Positions 17,923-27,000 are shown, counted from the first letter of the stretch. The stretch: 64,000 bases of DNA from Solimicrobium sp043758755 (GCA_043758755.1 JAYVMW010000045.1:16778-80777), one strand, 5' to 3'. The notes: a model not told the origin generated them from the letters alone. A program made the numbers and translations.

Positions 17923-19437
17923 TTATGTCTGGTTTCTGATATTGGCAAACTTGCCGTCGAGCTCGGCTTCCAGACGTTCACACAGTGTGCGCAGAATCTT
18001 GATGCGCGCATAGTTCTTGTCATTGGCCTCAATCAGAGTCCAGCGGGCGTTGGCGGTACTGGTGCGTTCGACCATGTCACAGATGGCCTGTTGATAGGCA
18101 TCCCATTTTTCGCGGTTGCGCCAGTCTTCCTGGGTGATCTTGAAACGCTTGAATTCCACTTTTTCCCGTTCTTTGAAGCGTCTGAGTTGCTCTTCCTGAC
18201 TGATCTGCAACCAGAATTTGACCACAATCACGCCGGCGTCAGCCAGTTCATGTTCGAAGTCATTGATTTCACTGTAGGCCCTGGTCCAGTCATTTTCGCT
18301 GCAGAAGCCTTCGACGCGCTCGACCAGCACCCGCCCGTACCAGGTGCGGTCAAAAATGGCCACCTTTGCGCGCCGTGGCAGATTGCGCCAGAAGCGCCAC
18401 AGGTAGGGTTGATTGCGTTCTTCTTCGGTGGGTGCAGCTACCGGGATGATCTGGTACTGGCGCGCATCGAGCGCGCCACCGATGCGCCGGATCGCGCCAC
18501 CCTTGCCAGCGGCGTCGGCGCCCTCAAAAGCACACACCAGTGAGCGGTTTTTAAAGCGCGGATCACGGATCAGATCCGACAGTCGTCCCTGCCATTTTGC
18601 CAGCTGTGCCTTGTAGGTCTTGCTGGTCAGGGTGTGTTTCAGATTGAGTTCGGAAAGTACATTACGGCCATCGGTATCGACCCGCAGGACCGGCGCGACA
18701 GACGTATCAGGTTGGCCGGTGCTGGCGAGTTTCTTCTGCAACGCCTCCAACAGTACTTTTCCCACCGTTAAGGAGCGATAACGGTCATCGGTGCCTTCCA
18801 CCACAATCCAGGGCGACCATGCAGTATTGGTCATGCGCAGGAAATGCCCGGCGGTGTTTTGCAGTTTGTCGTAGGTCTTGAGCCGGTCCCAGTTCCATTT
18901 GGTGACCCGCCAGGCCGTGTGCGGATTGCTTTCGAGTTCCTTCAAGCGAATTTTCTGTCCTTCTTTGGTCAGATGAAACCAGAACTTCAGGACCAGCGCA
19001 CCTTCATTGACCAGCATTTTCTCGAAGCGGTTGATCTGGTCAGCGTGCGCATCGAGTTCCTTCAAGGTTATTTCGCCCTGAATGCGCTGGCGGATCGGGT
19101 CTGAATACCATGAGCCGGCAAAAATGCCGATGCGCCCTTTGGGCGGCAGACTGCGCCAGAAGCGCCACATGTTCGGGCGTTCGCGTTCTTCATCGGTGGG
19201 TTCGGCGAAAGCCAGGGTAGTGATAAAACGCGGATCCATCCATTCGTACAGCACATTAATGGTTTCACCCTTGCCGGCGCCATCCTGGCCGCTGATGAGC
19301 ACGACTACCGGTATTTTCTTGTTTTCATGCAAACGAACCTGCGCCTCAAGCAGCGAGGCGCGCAGTACCGGCACGGCTTGCCGAAACACGGATTTACTGA
19401 TGGTGTGACCAAGCTCTGCTGATTCAAACATTGACAT
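17923..19437 (-). CDS. pap: Polyphosphate:AMP phosphotransferase (two-domain PPK2)
   Basis: 504 residues made of two tandem PPK2 domains. Each has a Walker A-like loop, SGQDGAGKGE near residue 50 and EGADAAGKGG near residue 305, and a lid segment (PTDEERERPNMWRFWRSLP; PTEEERNQPYLWRFWRNLP) plus FAGSWYSD and FDRTWYGR. This duplicated architecture is the class II PPK2/PAP type, which phosphorylates AMP to ADP with polyphosphate, so it can regenerate nucleotides from a polyP store. The first domain usually has the weaker active site. No ppk1 or ppx lies nearby. A cytoplasmic enzyme, probably transcribed alone. Confidence 0.9.
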   Translation of the reverse strand: MSMFESAELGHTISKSVFRQAVPVLRASLLEAQVRLHENKKIPVVVLISGQDGAGKGETINVLYEWMDPRFITTLAFAEPTDEERERPNMWRFWRSLPPKGRIGIFAGSWYSDPIRQRIQGEITLKELDAHADQINRFEKMLVNEGALVLKFWFHLTKEGQKIRLKELESNPHTAWRVTKWNWDRLKTYDKLQNTAGHFLRMTNTAWSPWIVVEGTDDRYRSLTVGKVLLEALQKKLASTGQPDTSVAPVLRVDTDGRNVLSELNLKHTLTSKTYKAQLAKWQGRLSDLIRDPRFKNRSLVCAFEGADAAGKGGAIRRIGGALDARQYQIIPVAAPTEEERNQPYLWRFWRNLPRRAKVAIFDRTWYGRVLVERVEGFCSENDWTRAYSEINDFEHELADAGVIVVKFWLQISQEEQLRRFKEREKVEFKRFKITQEDWRNREKWDAYQQAICDMVERTSTANARWTLIEANDKNYARIKILRTLCERLEAELDGKFANIRNQT

Positions 19438-19549
19438 GCTCCAATTGAGACGTACAGTTTCAATATAGCCATCCTGAATTGTCCATTCAAGGTCAATTCA
19501 GTCACAGACCCTGCTCAGTCAGACGCAGCACTTTCGGCTTGTCATAACG

Positions 19550-20476
19550 CTATTCAAAAGCCAGCACCTGATCGCCGGCACCGGGATGGCAGCCTTCGGC
19601 AATCGGTTCCCAGCCATGATGGACCACAATCTGCCGGTCGTTATGACACAGCTCAAGATGTTCGCTGTCTGGAAGCCGCGCTTTGACAAAGGTTTCAATC
19701 GACGCCGGCAGACTGACCTTCAACTGCATGGAATGGATTTCATCTCTGGGGTGATCGGACAGATGCAGCAAAGGAGTAACGGCAGCGGCGATCACGAGCA
19801 GGCCGGAACCCACTTTGACCGGTTGCGGGTCGTAGTTGGCTTCTTTGAGCCAGTTTTGAGCGCGTGCCCGTGGATCGCCCCCATCGCTTAAATTTCCCCA
19901 CGCTATGGCAAGTAATTCCATGACCCATTGATTGCAGTTTTGGTAGCGCGTGCTGAACGGGTAGGCGTTGGCGCTGTAGGTCGCAGCCAGCAGTCCGAGG
20001 GCGCGTGGGCCGTCCTGCGCGGCCTGCTGCAGCGCTTTGGCCTGATCCGACGGCATGCCAACGATGGAAATGTAGCCGAGAGTCGGGTTGTCAGTGCCGC
20101 CTGCAAAGCCCGCCAGACCCTGATCGAAAATGCGCGGATGACCTTCATCACACGCATAGTAGAGTTGCCGTGCCGTCCACGAACCGGCAGCGTTACGCGC
20201 CATGATGGCCGCGTGCGAATAACGGATCTGGAAGCGCGCCAGGTCAAGGCCTGACCGGCTGATAATGACAGTGTCTTTTCCAAAGGCGTCCAATGCATCG
20301 CGCACAGCGGCGGCAAAGCGCAGAAGGTGATCCTGCTCGGCCGCGCTATGCTGTCTGGTGCGGTCACAAAAACCGGTTGATGGGGTACTGCTGCCAAAAA
20401 CTGATTGCGCCTGCGCTGCACCACATAAAATGACACAGAGCTGCGTGACACAGAGCAGCGCGAACCAATATTTCAA
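19550..20476 (-). CDS. Exported DUF2145 protein
   Basis: 308 residues with a clear signal peptide (cleavage near residue 24, CGAAQAQS), so periplasmic. The family DUF2145 signature is seen: GFCDRTRQHSAAEQD, RYSHAAIMAR, QLYYACDEGHPRIFDQGLAGF, TYSANAYPFSTRYQN and CNQWVMELLA. The start is a TTG with AAGGT upstream, and its TTGA overlaps the stop of the upstream Ser-rich gene by 4 bases, so translation is coupled. His88 in the YSHA motif precedes an Asn180-Cys181 pair, the order seen in permuted papain-like (YiiX/LRAT-type) enzymes; that fold is my inference. No established function. Confidence 0.8.
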   Translation of the reverse strand: MKYWFALLCVTQLCVILCGAAQAQSVFGSSTPSTGFCDRTRQHSAAEQDHLLRFAAAVRDALDAFGKDTVIISRSGLDLARFQIRYSHAAIMARNAAGSWTARQLYYACDEGHPRIFDQGLAGFAGGTDNPTLGYISIVGMPSDQAKALQQAAQDGPRALGLLAATYSANAYPFSTRYQNCNQWVMELLAIAWGNLSDGGDPRARAQNWLKEANYDPQPVKVGSGLLVIAAAVTPLLHLSDHPRDEIHSMQLKVSLPASIETFVKARLPDSEHLELCHNDRQIVVHHGWEPIAEGCHPGAGDQVLAFE

Positions 20477-20916
20477 AGACTTACCTTATGCGCTGTAAGT
20501 TCATCTACCCAGTCGTCGTTGAGCGCGAGGAAGAATGCGGTGCCTGTGCCGTGTTCGAATGCGATGCCATACACGCGTTGCCGTGTGTGCACCAGATCGC
20601 CGTTACGCAGCTGTTCCCTTTCAACGACTGCCTGCGGCAGATTCAGCATCACCTGCAGGTCCGAATCGTTGGCCTGCATTGTCACGCGCGCCATGCCGGG
20701 CCGTTGCGTCGCCTTGGCGACATCAACGATGTGATAGTCGCGATCGGCGACTTTTTTATTTTTTGAGCTGTTGCTGGATGCTGAAACTGAATCAGATACG
20801 CTGCCGCTCGAATCCGATCCGGCACTCGAGGCGGATGACGCCAGACTGTCGGCGTGTGCCTGCAGGGTTGTACCGAGGGCCAGAACGACGCAGGCAATTC
20901 GGAGAGATGAAATCAT
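20473..20916 (-). CDS. Small exported Ser-rich protein, partner of DUF2145 gene
   Basis: 147 residues from the ATG at 20916, with AAGGGA about 8 bases upstream; the longer frame from 20973 is not needed. A signal peptide (about residues 1-23, ending LQAHADS) is followed by a Ser-rich linker (about 25-50) and a compact domain of about 90 residues with VARVTMQ-like strands, VVEREQLRNGD and GIAFEHGTGTAFFLALNDDW. I do not recognise a named family. The 4-base overlap with the DUF2145 gene implies coupled expression and perhaps a shared periplasmic role. Confidence 0.7.
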   Translation of the reverse strand: MISSLRIACVVLALGTTLQAHADSLASSASSAGSDSSGSVSDSVSASSNSSKNKKVADRDYHIVDVAKATQRPGMARVTMQANDSDLQVMLNLPQAVVEREQLRNGDLVHTRQRVYGIAFEHGTGTAFFLALNDDWVDELTAHKVSL

Positions 20917-21066
20917 TGTATGTTCCCTTTGATTGATAAATGGGCAGGCTGTGCTGATGAGTTGCGCCAGCAATAAAAGCGGAATTTTAATCTATTCGAG
21001 GTTATTTGCACGCTTATTGTACTGATTAAGCGACACCATAAGGTGAGTTTTGCCGCGTCAGATGGG

Positions 21067-21834
21067 CTAAAACGGCACGCTGATAATTGCCTTAACCAGC
21101 CAGCGATCGGAAACCGCAGTAAATCCGCGCCCCAATCCCAGATCAAGATCCCAGCCATGAACGTTGACGTCAACTACCGCAAACAGGGTCTGACTTTGCT
21201 GATCAAAATGACCCATGTGACTGAGCGGGCCGAACTCATTGTAACTCTCCATGCCGACCTCAAACCCCAGGTCGGTTCTGTACGCCATTTTTGAATCAAG
21301 ATGAAAACTGGCCGGGTCGGCAACCGGGCCGGAAATTTTCCAGGCAATATTCGGATTGGTCGCAAAAGTCCAGCGCTCATCACGATACCCCACGATGCCT
21401 TTCAATTCGCCATTCCAGGGATTTTCGTTGAGGCGATAGTTGACTTTCCCGACTTCCAGATTGGCACCCCAGAAGTAATGCTGGCCTTCTTCTTTGGTGG
21501 CCAGAAATTTCAGCCTGACTTTTTCGCCGTCAACAGTACTGTCGGTCTGCGTCCCATTGGACGTCAGCACATAGGCGCCCAGTTCCCAGTTCGCCGTTAT
21601 GCCATAGGAAAATTCGGGTGTGACGCGCAGCACCTGTGCGGGAGCCTGTGCGCCCGGGTAATCGGGAAGGTGGCTGCCGGAGGTAACGTAATTGGTATGA
21701 ATGTCCAGGCCGAACTCGTTGGGCGCATTCATTTCATCCATGTAGACCTGAATTTCTTCCGAAGCACACCAGGCACTGCTATTAAAAAGGGTTAAACCGG
21801 CAAGGACAATCAGCGCGCGATTGAATTTCATCAT
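21067..21834 (-). CDS. Probable outer-membrane beta-barrel protein
   Basis: 255 residues from the first of two adjacent ATGs at 21834. The signal peptide (MMKFNRALIVLAGLTLFNSS, cleavage near AWCAS) is followed by alternating hydrophobic/polar strands rich in aromatic and Gly residues (GITANWELGAYVLT, HYFWGANLEVGKVNY), and the chain ends in Phe (IISVPF), the usual C-terminal residue of Bam-assembled barrels. No named family is evident; many such proteins are listed as hypothetical transporters. It starts 17 bases after the chemoreceptor stop on the same strand and may be co-transcribed with it. Confidence 0.65.
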   Translation of the reverse strand: MMKFNRALIVLAGLTLFNSSAWCASEEIQVYMDEMNAPNEFGLDIHTNYVTSGSHLPDYPGAQAPAQVLRVTPEFSYGITANWELGAYVLTSNGTQTDSTVDGEKVRLKFLATKEEGQHYFWGANLEVGKVNYRLNENPWNGELKGIVGYRDERWTFATNPNIAWKISGPVADPASFHLDSKMAYRTDLGFEVGMESYNEFGPLSHMGHFDQQSQTLFAVVDVNVHGWDLDLGLGRGFTAVSDRWLVKAIISVPF

Positions 21835-21850
21835 GTTGTTATTCTTTTGT

Positions 21851-23470
21851 TTAATTTGAGCCGAGTTGACGCACTGCACTCGCACGCAAACTCGATGTCA
21901 TTGCTATCGATTGCGTTTCTTCGAGCCTGAAAGCGTTGACCTGTTGCGCCAGATTTTGCGCTTCCTGATACAGCGATTGTGCAGCCGCTGCCGATTCTTC
22001 CACCAGCGCTACATTCTGCTGCGCGCCATTTTCCATCAGTACGATCGCCTGATTCGCCTGGCTGATACCCATGCTCTGTTCCGCGCTGGCCCGGGCAATT
22101 TCTTCCATTATCTGCGAGACCCTTGCCACACTGCTGACGATTTCATCCATTGTTGCGCCGGCCTCGGCAACATATTTTTCTCCGGCGCTGACTTCATTGA
22201 CCGAAGCAGTAATGAGTTCCTTGATTTCTTTTGCCGCTTCCGCCGAGCGGTGTGCCAGGTTGCGCACTTCGGAGGCGACTACGGCAAATCCCCGACCCTG
22301 CTCTCCCGCTCTGGCAGCTTCGACGGCCGCGTTCAGTGCCAGAATATTGGTTTGAAATGCAATGCCATCGATGACGCTGATGATGTCGACAATTTTTTTG
22401 GAAGAGGCATTGATCGATGCCATGGTTTCGACAACCTGTGCCACGACGGCGCCGCCTTTGACCGCAGCGCCGGACGCGTCGATCACCAACCGGTTGGCCT
22501 GAATTGCATTGGCGGAGTTGTTGGCGACCGTGCCGCTGAGTTGCTCCATGGCTGAGGCATTATCCTGAATCGCGCTGGCCTGATCTTCGGTGCGGCCCGA
22601 CAGATCCATGTTTCCTGAGGCAATCTGACCAGAGGTATGCGCGATGGTGTCGCTGGAGGTACGAATTGCGCTGATGATGGCGTGTAATTTTTTGATGAAC
22701 AGGTTCAGGGCATTAGACAGATGTCCCAATTCGCTGCCCAATGGCGGAAGCCTGAAAGTCAGATCGCCTTCACCCTGACCCAGATCGTCAATGGCATCGA
22801 GTATCTGTTCCAGGGGTTCGGTAATGCTGCGCGTGATGATGACACCGCCAGCCAGAGATAGAACCAGCGCAACTGCGCTGATGATCAATACGGTCAGAAT
22901 TAAAAAATCGGCCTGACTGATTGCCAGATCGGTACTGGACTGGACAAATTTCAATTGCATGTCGATGAAAGGATTCATGCTGGCCTGCAGCACAAGGCTG
23001 GCCTTGTCGAAGTCAGGCATCATGGGGTTGCCCTTTTCAGGCCCGCCTTCCACATAAGCTGCGGCCAGCAATTTGCCCTGCGCGTAAAACTGCCCGGCCT
23101 TGTTTCGTATGTCGGTTACGGCATCAAGCCGGGTCCTGTCCGCTTTGCCCTGGTAATAATTCTGAAATTTATCCAATCCTGCCATCAGGCTGCTGAAATG
23201 CGCGTCGGCTTCTTTCCAGCCGTCGCCAAGGCCATCTTTGCCGCGGGTGGCAGAGACGTCGGTCAAAAACTGCTGTATCTGAGTGACATCCTGCGCCATG
23301 TCTTTGGCCAGCAATGCATACACAATACCTTCATTTTTCACCACCGCCGTCTGATTTTTAATTGTATTTAAGCTATGGCTGAGATACAGCGCAAAACCAA
23401 TGAAAATCACTATAGGTGAGGCGAATCCGAGGATGATGCGCAGTTTAATCGATAATTTGTCGATTGCCAT
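21851..23470 (-). CDS. Methyl-accepting chemotaxis protein
   Basis: 539 residues in Tar-like layout: TM1 (about 13-32), a periplasmic four-helix-bundle ligand region (about 33-190), TM2 (about 192-212), a HAMP domain (RSITEPLEQILDAIDDLGQGEGD) and a long cytoplasmic coiled coil. The signalling hairpin tip reads GIAFQTNILALNAAVEAARA and EQGRGFAVVASEVRNLAHRS, the CheA/CheW contact region. Gln/Glu pairs for methylation flank it. There is no C-terminal CheR-tethering pentapeptide. Ligand unknown. No che or flagellar genes are in the window. Confidence 0.93.
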   Translation of the reverse strand: MAIDKLSIKLRIILGFASPIVIFIGFALYLSHSLNTIKNQTAVVKNEGIVYALLAKDMAQDVTQIQQFLTDVSATRGKDGLGDGWKEADAHFSSLMAGLDKFQNYYQGKADRTRLDAVTDIRNKAGQFYAQGKLLAAAYVEGGPEKGNPMMPDFDKASLVLQASMNPFIDMQLKFVQSSTDLAISQADFLILTVLIISAVALVLSLAGGVIITRSITEPLEQILDAIDDLGQGEGDLTFRLPPLGSELGHLSNALNLFIKKLHAIISAIRTSSDTIAHTSGQIASGNMDLSGRTEDQASAIQDNASAMEQLSGTVANNSANAIQANRLVIDASGAAVKGGAVVAQVVETMASINASSKKIVDIISVIDGIAFQTNILALNAAVEAARAGEQGRGFAVVASEVRNLAHRSAEAAKEIKELITASVNEVSAGEKYVAEAGATMDEIVSSVARVSQIMEEIARASAEQSMGISQANQAIVLMENGAQQNVALVEESAAAAQSLYQEAQNLAQQVNAFRLEETQSIAMTSSLRASAVRQLGSN

Positions 23471-23654
23471 TTAAGTACTTTCAAATAATGCAAGGGGCGG
23501 GAATTGGGTATGAATATGCTCAGCTTCACTGTAGCAGAGACGAATTATTTTTAACCCTGATGACAATTATCGGTGAATAACTGGGTAGCCGGATTGAGGG
23601 ACATCAGAGATCTGGTTGTAAACCGACGGCCCGTTTGCCTGTGTCGTGCTCCGG

Positions 23655-24245
23655 CTAAACGTCGTTTAAGCCCTTGCCATCAAAAATCTGCGGCATGCAT
23701 CTTTCAATTCGTGACTCGCGGGTTTTGGCTTGTTTGGGCGCAGAAAAATGCAGCAGATAGGCTTTGCGGCGTCCTGGTGTCAGTGCGTCAAAAGCTTGTT
23801 GCAACGCCGGGTTTTCAGTCAATTTATGCTGAAATTCTTCAGGAATGTCGAATTCTTCAACGTCTTTGAATGCAACCTTGCAACCTGCTTTTTCAAGTTC
23901 AATGGCTTCGGCGATATATGCCTGCAGTTGCGCTTTCATGCTGGTGACCTGTTGCACGCTGGTGAATCTGACCTGACGCCCGGCCTGAACATTGGCGGTC
24001 TGCCGGACCAGAATGGCATGTTCATCCTTTAACAGGGCACCTTTGATAAACAGCAGCGCGCAGTATTCTTTGAATGCGTGAATCAGGACGATATTGCTGT
24101 CCTCAAACGTGTAGCAGGGCACCCCCCATTTCAATTTTTCATCGAGTTGGCAACCGAGTACGATTGCCCTGAGTTTTTGCATTTCTTTCTGCCAGGTTGA
24201 GGCCCTGTCAAGAAACGCATCAATCAGAGGATTTTTTTTATTCAT
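23655..24245 (-). CDS. YdeI/OmdA-family protein with DUF1801 domain
   Basis: 196 residues, soluble. The N-terminal part (WQKEMQKLRAIVLGCQLDEKLKWGVPCYTF, read in parts: residues about 17-48) is a DUF1801/YdhG-like domain, and the C-terminal part (IPEEFQHKLTENPALQQAFDAL and TPGRRKAYLLHFSAPKQAKT, about 120-180) is the bacteriocin-protection YdeI/OmdA motif region. Members have been linked to envelope-stress phenotypes, but no biochemical role is certain. It begins 2 bases after the GH16 stop, so the two are probably one transcript. Confidence 0.8.
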   Translation of the reverse strand: MNKKNPLIDAFLDRASTWQKEMQKLRAIVLGCQLDEKLKWGVPCYTFEDSNIVLIHAFKEYCALLFIKGALLKDEHAILVRQTANVQAGRQVRFTSVQQVTSMKAQLQAYIAEAIELEKAGCKVAFKDVEEFDIPEEFQHKLTENPALQQAFDALTPGRRKAYLLHFSAPKQAKTRESRIERCMPQIFDGKGLNDV

Positions 24246-24247
24246 GT

Positions 24248-25390
24248 TCAGTTGGCATACACGCGCACATAATCTACCAGCATTTCCGCAGGAAAAACGG
24301 TTGAATTGTCTGGTGAACCGGGCCAGCTTCCTCCCACGGCCAGATTCAGAAGAATGAAGCGCGCCTGACCTGAATCAAAGGGCCAGACCGCTCCGGCCGG
24401 CAGCGCCGCGGCATTGAAGGTGGCGTACACATTGGATGGTGTATCGACATAATATTGCACCAGGTCTTTTTTCCAGATCATGCCGTAGGCATGCCAGTCT
24501 GATGCTGAAAAGGACGCCGCCGCAGCACTATAGTGGGCTGTTGGTCCTAACGCACCTGAGGCGCCGGTCATATGCAGTGTGCCGGCAACCCAGTCCGGCA
24601 CCGGTGCATTGATATGCTCCATGACATCCATTTCACCACAGCCGGGCCAGCCGATCTGGTTAATGTTATTACCCAGCAGCCAGAACGCCGGCCAGAAACC
24701 CTGTCCCTGTGGCAGTTTGAGCATCGCTTCGATGCGTCCATACGTCATGCTGAGTTTGCCGTCAGTATTGATTCTGGCTGAAGTGTAAATTCCTGCACCA
24801 GGCTGTTGGGCAACGATGTGCAGAAAGCCATCAGTTGCGCCAACATACGCATTCGGGTTGCTGGTGCAGGGTGAGACCGTGGAAGCCCAGCCGCAATAGA
24901 CCTCGAGTTCGCTGTTGACAGTCTTGAAGCCGGTGGCCATGGCATCAAATTTCCAGAAGCGACTGTCCGGCGCAGCATTCAGGCCGGTGCTGTTGGTAAA
25001 TTCATCGCTCCAGATCAGCGTGCCGGGTGCCACCGTATTGGATAAACTGGTGGAGGATACCGTACTCGGGACTGCACCGGAAGCCATGGCAATGGCGTTC
25101 ACGGTCTGTGCAGCCGACACCAGAAATGGTGTTGAATAGACCATTGAATTCTGGGTGGGAGTACTTGCATCATTGGTGTAATAGACAGTTGCTCCCGGCG
25201 TGGCACTGCTGATGGCAACGATGACGGCGCCATTCTGCGCAGGGGATACCGTAATCACGGGCGCAGGCATGGGTGGCTGGACTGCAGGCGCGGGTGCACT
25301 GCCTGCGTTGCCGCCGCCGGCGCAGGCACTGAGCAGCAAACCGGCCAGGGCAGGGAGCAGGCGCAACAGCGTTGGTCGGGAAATGATCAT
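24248..25390 (-). CDS. GH16-family beta-glucanase lipoprotein
   Basis: 380 residues from the ATG at 25390. The signal ends in the lipobox LLSAC, so it is a lipoprotein. After a Gly/Pro-rich linker comes a chitobiase C-terminal-like domain (about residues 45-115: PGATVYYTNDASTPT) and then a GH16 catalytic domain (about 125-380) with the ExDxxE active site GEMDVMEH and the sugar-binding FWPAFWLLG. This predicts hydrolysis of beta-1,3 or mixed-link glucans such as laminarin at the cell surface. Exact specificity is not visible. Coupled to the YdeI-like gene. Confidence 0.88.
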   Translation of the reverse strand: MIISRPTLLRLLPALAGLLLSACAGGGNAGSAPAPAVQPPMPAPVITVSPAQNGAVIVAISSATPGATVYYTNDASTPTQNSMVYSTPFLVSAAQTVNAIAMASGAVPSTVSSTSLSNTVAPGTLIWSDEFTNSTGLNAAPDSRFWKFDAMATGFKTVNSELEVYCGWASTVSPCTSNPNAYVGATDGFLHIVAQQPGAGIYTSARINTDGKLSMTYGRIEAMLKLPQGQGFWPAFWLLGNNINQIGWPGCGEMDVMEHINAPVPDWVAGTLHMTGASGALGPTAHYSAAAASFSASDWHAYGMIWKKDLVQYYVDTPSNVYATFNAAALPAGAVWPFDSGQARFILLNLAVGGSWPGSPDNSTVFPAEMLVDYVRVYAN

Positions 25391-25435
25391 GATCAATGTC
25401 GTTTTCTAAAAAATGTCAAAAAAATTCAGTCAATA

Positions 25436-26086
25436 CTACAGCGATTCCGACTCGATGATGTGCTCACCGGGCTGATCCTGCAGCACGCCCTCCAGCAGAG
25501 CCCGGGCAATCTTTTCCGGCCTGGCCGCGCGGTAACGTTGCGGAATCAGCCAGCGCAATGCCCGTGCAATATAGACGCCGATTAATTCACCCGGACGGGA
25601 TTCGGTTCGCACTGCATCGATCAGCGACGGCCGTACGATTGTGTAGCCTGGAAACGCCAGTGCGCGTATGCCGGCTTCGGCTTCTGCCTTGGTGCGCAGG
25701 TAGAAGTTGCCGTCCAATTTCGCTCCCAGTGACGAGTTCAGCGCAAAGCGTGTTGCCCCGGCGCGTCTGGTCAAACTGGCTACCTGCAGCGGGAGATCCC
25801 GGTCAACGGCGGCAAACGCCGCCTGCGATCCGGCAGCTTTGATGGTACTGCCCAGTGTACAGATGACCGCATCAACCTGCCACCAGGGTGCATTGGCAGG
25901 CAATCTGGAAAAGTCCACCACATGGTTTTCCAGTTTGGTCTGCCCAGGCTGAGGTTTGCGTGTCAGCGTCACCACCTGGCTGATCCGTGGATCAGCCAGG
26001 GCCTGTGCTAGTACCTGAGTGCCAACGACGCCAGTGGCGCCGATGAGTAACAGTCGAATTGGTGCTGCAGGGCCGATATTGTTCAT
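25436..26086 (-). CDS. NAD(P)-binding atypical SDR protein
   Basis: 216 residues from the ATG at 26086; a longer frame to 26149 is not supported. The N-terminal GATGVVGTQ is a Rossmann nucleotide-binding loop of the extended/atypical short-chain dehydrogenase class (NAD(P)H-binding, HTATIP2/YbjT-like). AVICTLGSTIKAAGSQ and FALNSSLGA follow the usual strand order, and PSLIDAVRTESRPGE resembles the HTATIP2-like PSLL motif. It lacks the catalytic YxxxK of classical SDRs, so a nucleotide-sensing or redox role is possible. Substrate unknown. Confidence 0.8.
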   Translation of the reverse strand: MNNIGPAAPIRLLLIGATGVVGTQVLAQALADPRISQVVTLTRKPQPGQTKLENHVVDFSRLPANAPWWQVDAVICTLGSTIKAAGSQAAFAAVDRDLPLQVASLTRRAGATRFALNSSLGAKLDGNFYLRTKAEAEAGIRALAFPGYTIVRPSLIDAVRTESRPGELIGVYIARALRWLIPQRYRAARPEKIARALLEGVLQDQPGEHIIESESL

Positions 26087-26273
26087 TGTGGTTATGCGCT
26101 GGTTCGGGAGTGTGTGCAGATTAGATGTTAATTGGCCATGGCATGTCAACCGGAGATTTCAATTCGTCAGGTCCGGCGCAGCCTGTGTCAAAAACAGCGA
26201 ATGACTGATTGACGCTTTGGCAGTTACTGTTGTTAAATCCGCCAACAGGATTACTATTTTTAAGGGAGGCGAA

Positions 26274-26555
26274 ATGAGTGCAAATCAGACGCGTCGCAAA
26301 TTATGCAAATCCGCCGGTGTGGTGTTTATGATGCTGCCCATTATGTCGGTCGGTACTTCGGCACACGCCACAACCAACGCCGAACTGCGCGCCAAACTGA
26401 AATATCAGACCAATCCCAAAAACGGCAACAGTTGTACCAGCTGTCTTGAATTTACTCCCGCACCGGCCGATCAGACAGTCGGCACCTGCAAGGTCATACC
26501 CGGAGATGATGAAATTTCTGCGCATGGTTATTGCGATGCGTGGAATACCATGTAG
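26274..26555 (+). CDS. High-potential iron-sulfur protein (HiPIP)
   Basis: 93 residues with an ideal AAGGGAGG 4 bases before the ATG; the longer frame from 26217 is not used. The N-terminus (QTRRKLCKSAG then a hydrophobic run to AHA, about residue 32) looks like a Tat signal, as is usual for HiPIPs, which are exported folded. Four Cys at 54, 57, 72 and 87 (CTSC, GTCKVIPG, GYCDAW) give the HiPIP 4Fe-4S pattern. It should carry electrons in the periplasm. There is no obvious redox partner next to it; the oxidase cluster is 20 kb away. Confidence 0.85.
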   Translation: MSANQTRRKLCKSAGVVFMMLPIMSVGTSAHATTNAELRAKLKYQTNPKNGNSCTSCLEFTPAPADQTVGTCKVIPGDDEISAHGYCDAWNTM

Positions 26556-26682
26556 GTTGCATCCCTTTGCAAGTATCAAGAAATGAAAGTTGTGGGTTAG
26601 TGTTTATGGCATTAGCCCTTTCTCTTGATCAGATGTTTGGCGATGGGGCACATAATCTGCGCCAGACTGCTCTCCAGATTGT

Positions 26683-26979
26683 TCAGTATTTCTGCTGCAA
26701 CCGTCTGGGCTGCAGGTGCCACGATGCGTGCTGCGGTATCTGTTGACCGAGCTTGAGCAAGATTGATTCCGTCAGCAGTTTCATATGGATTTCCGTATTG
26801 CCGCCAAAGGCATCCAGCCAGTGGTGTGCGCTGATGAAATACTCCATGCTTTTGGACAACGTGACGTTGTCAATCCGAAACGGCAAGATCGACAGTTCCT
26901 TGTTGACGGCCCGTTCCACTTCATATCGTACCGGCCCAGTTTTCACTGGGATGATAATCAGGTCGGTTCGGGGGGGGCT
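26683..26979 (-). pseudogene. Remnant of a TIR-type signalling domain protein
   Basis: The frame encodes only the end of a bacterial TIR-like domain: YEVERAVNKELSILPFRIDN, then SKSMEYFISAHHWLDAFGG and a trailing helix. In intact relatives this is preceded by about 100 residues containing the first strands and the catalytic or interaction face. Here the frame meets an in-frame TAA at 26980-26982, next to a run of eight C (minus strand, 26970-26977), and no N-terminal half is seen beyond it. GTG at 26946 is the only plausible internal start. I read it as a decayed gene. TIR assignment is from pattern recognition and moderate. Confidence 0.55.
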
Positions 26980-27000
26980 TTAAGGATCGTCCTGGAACTG

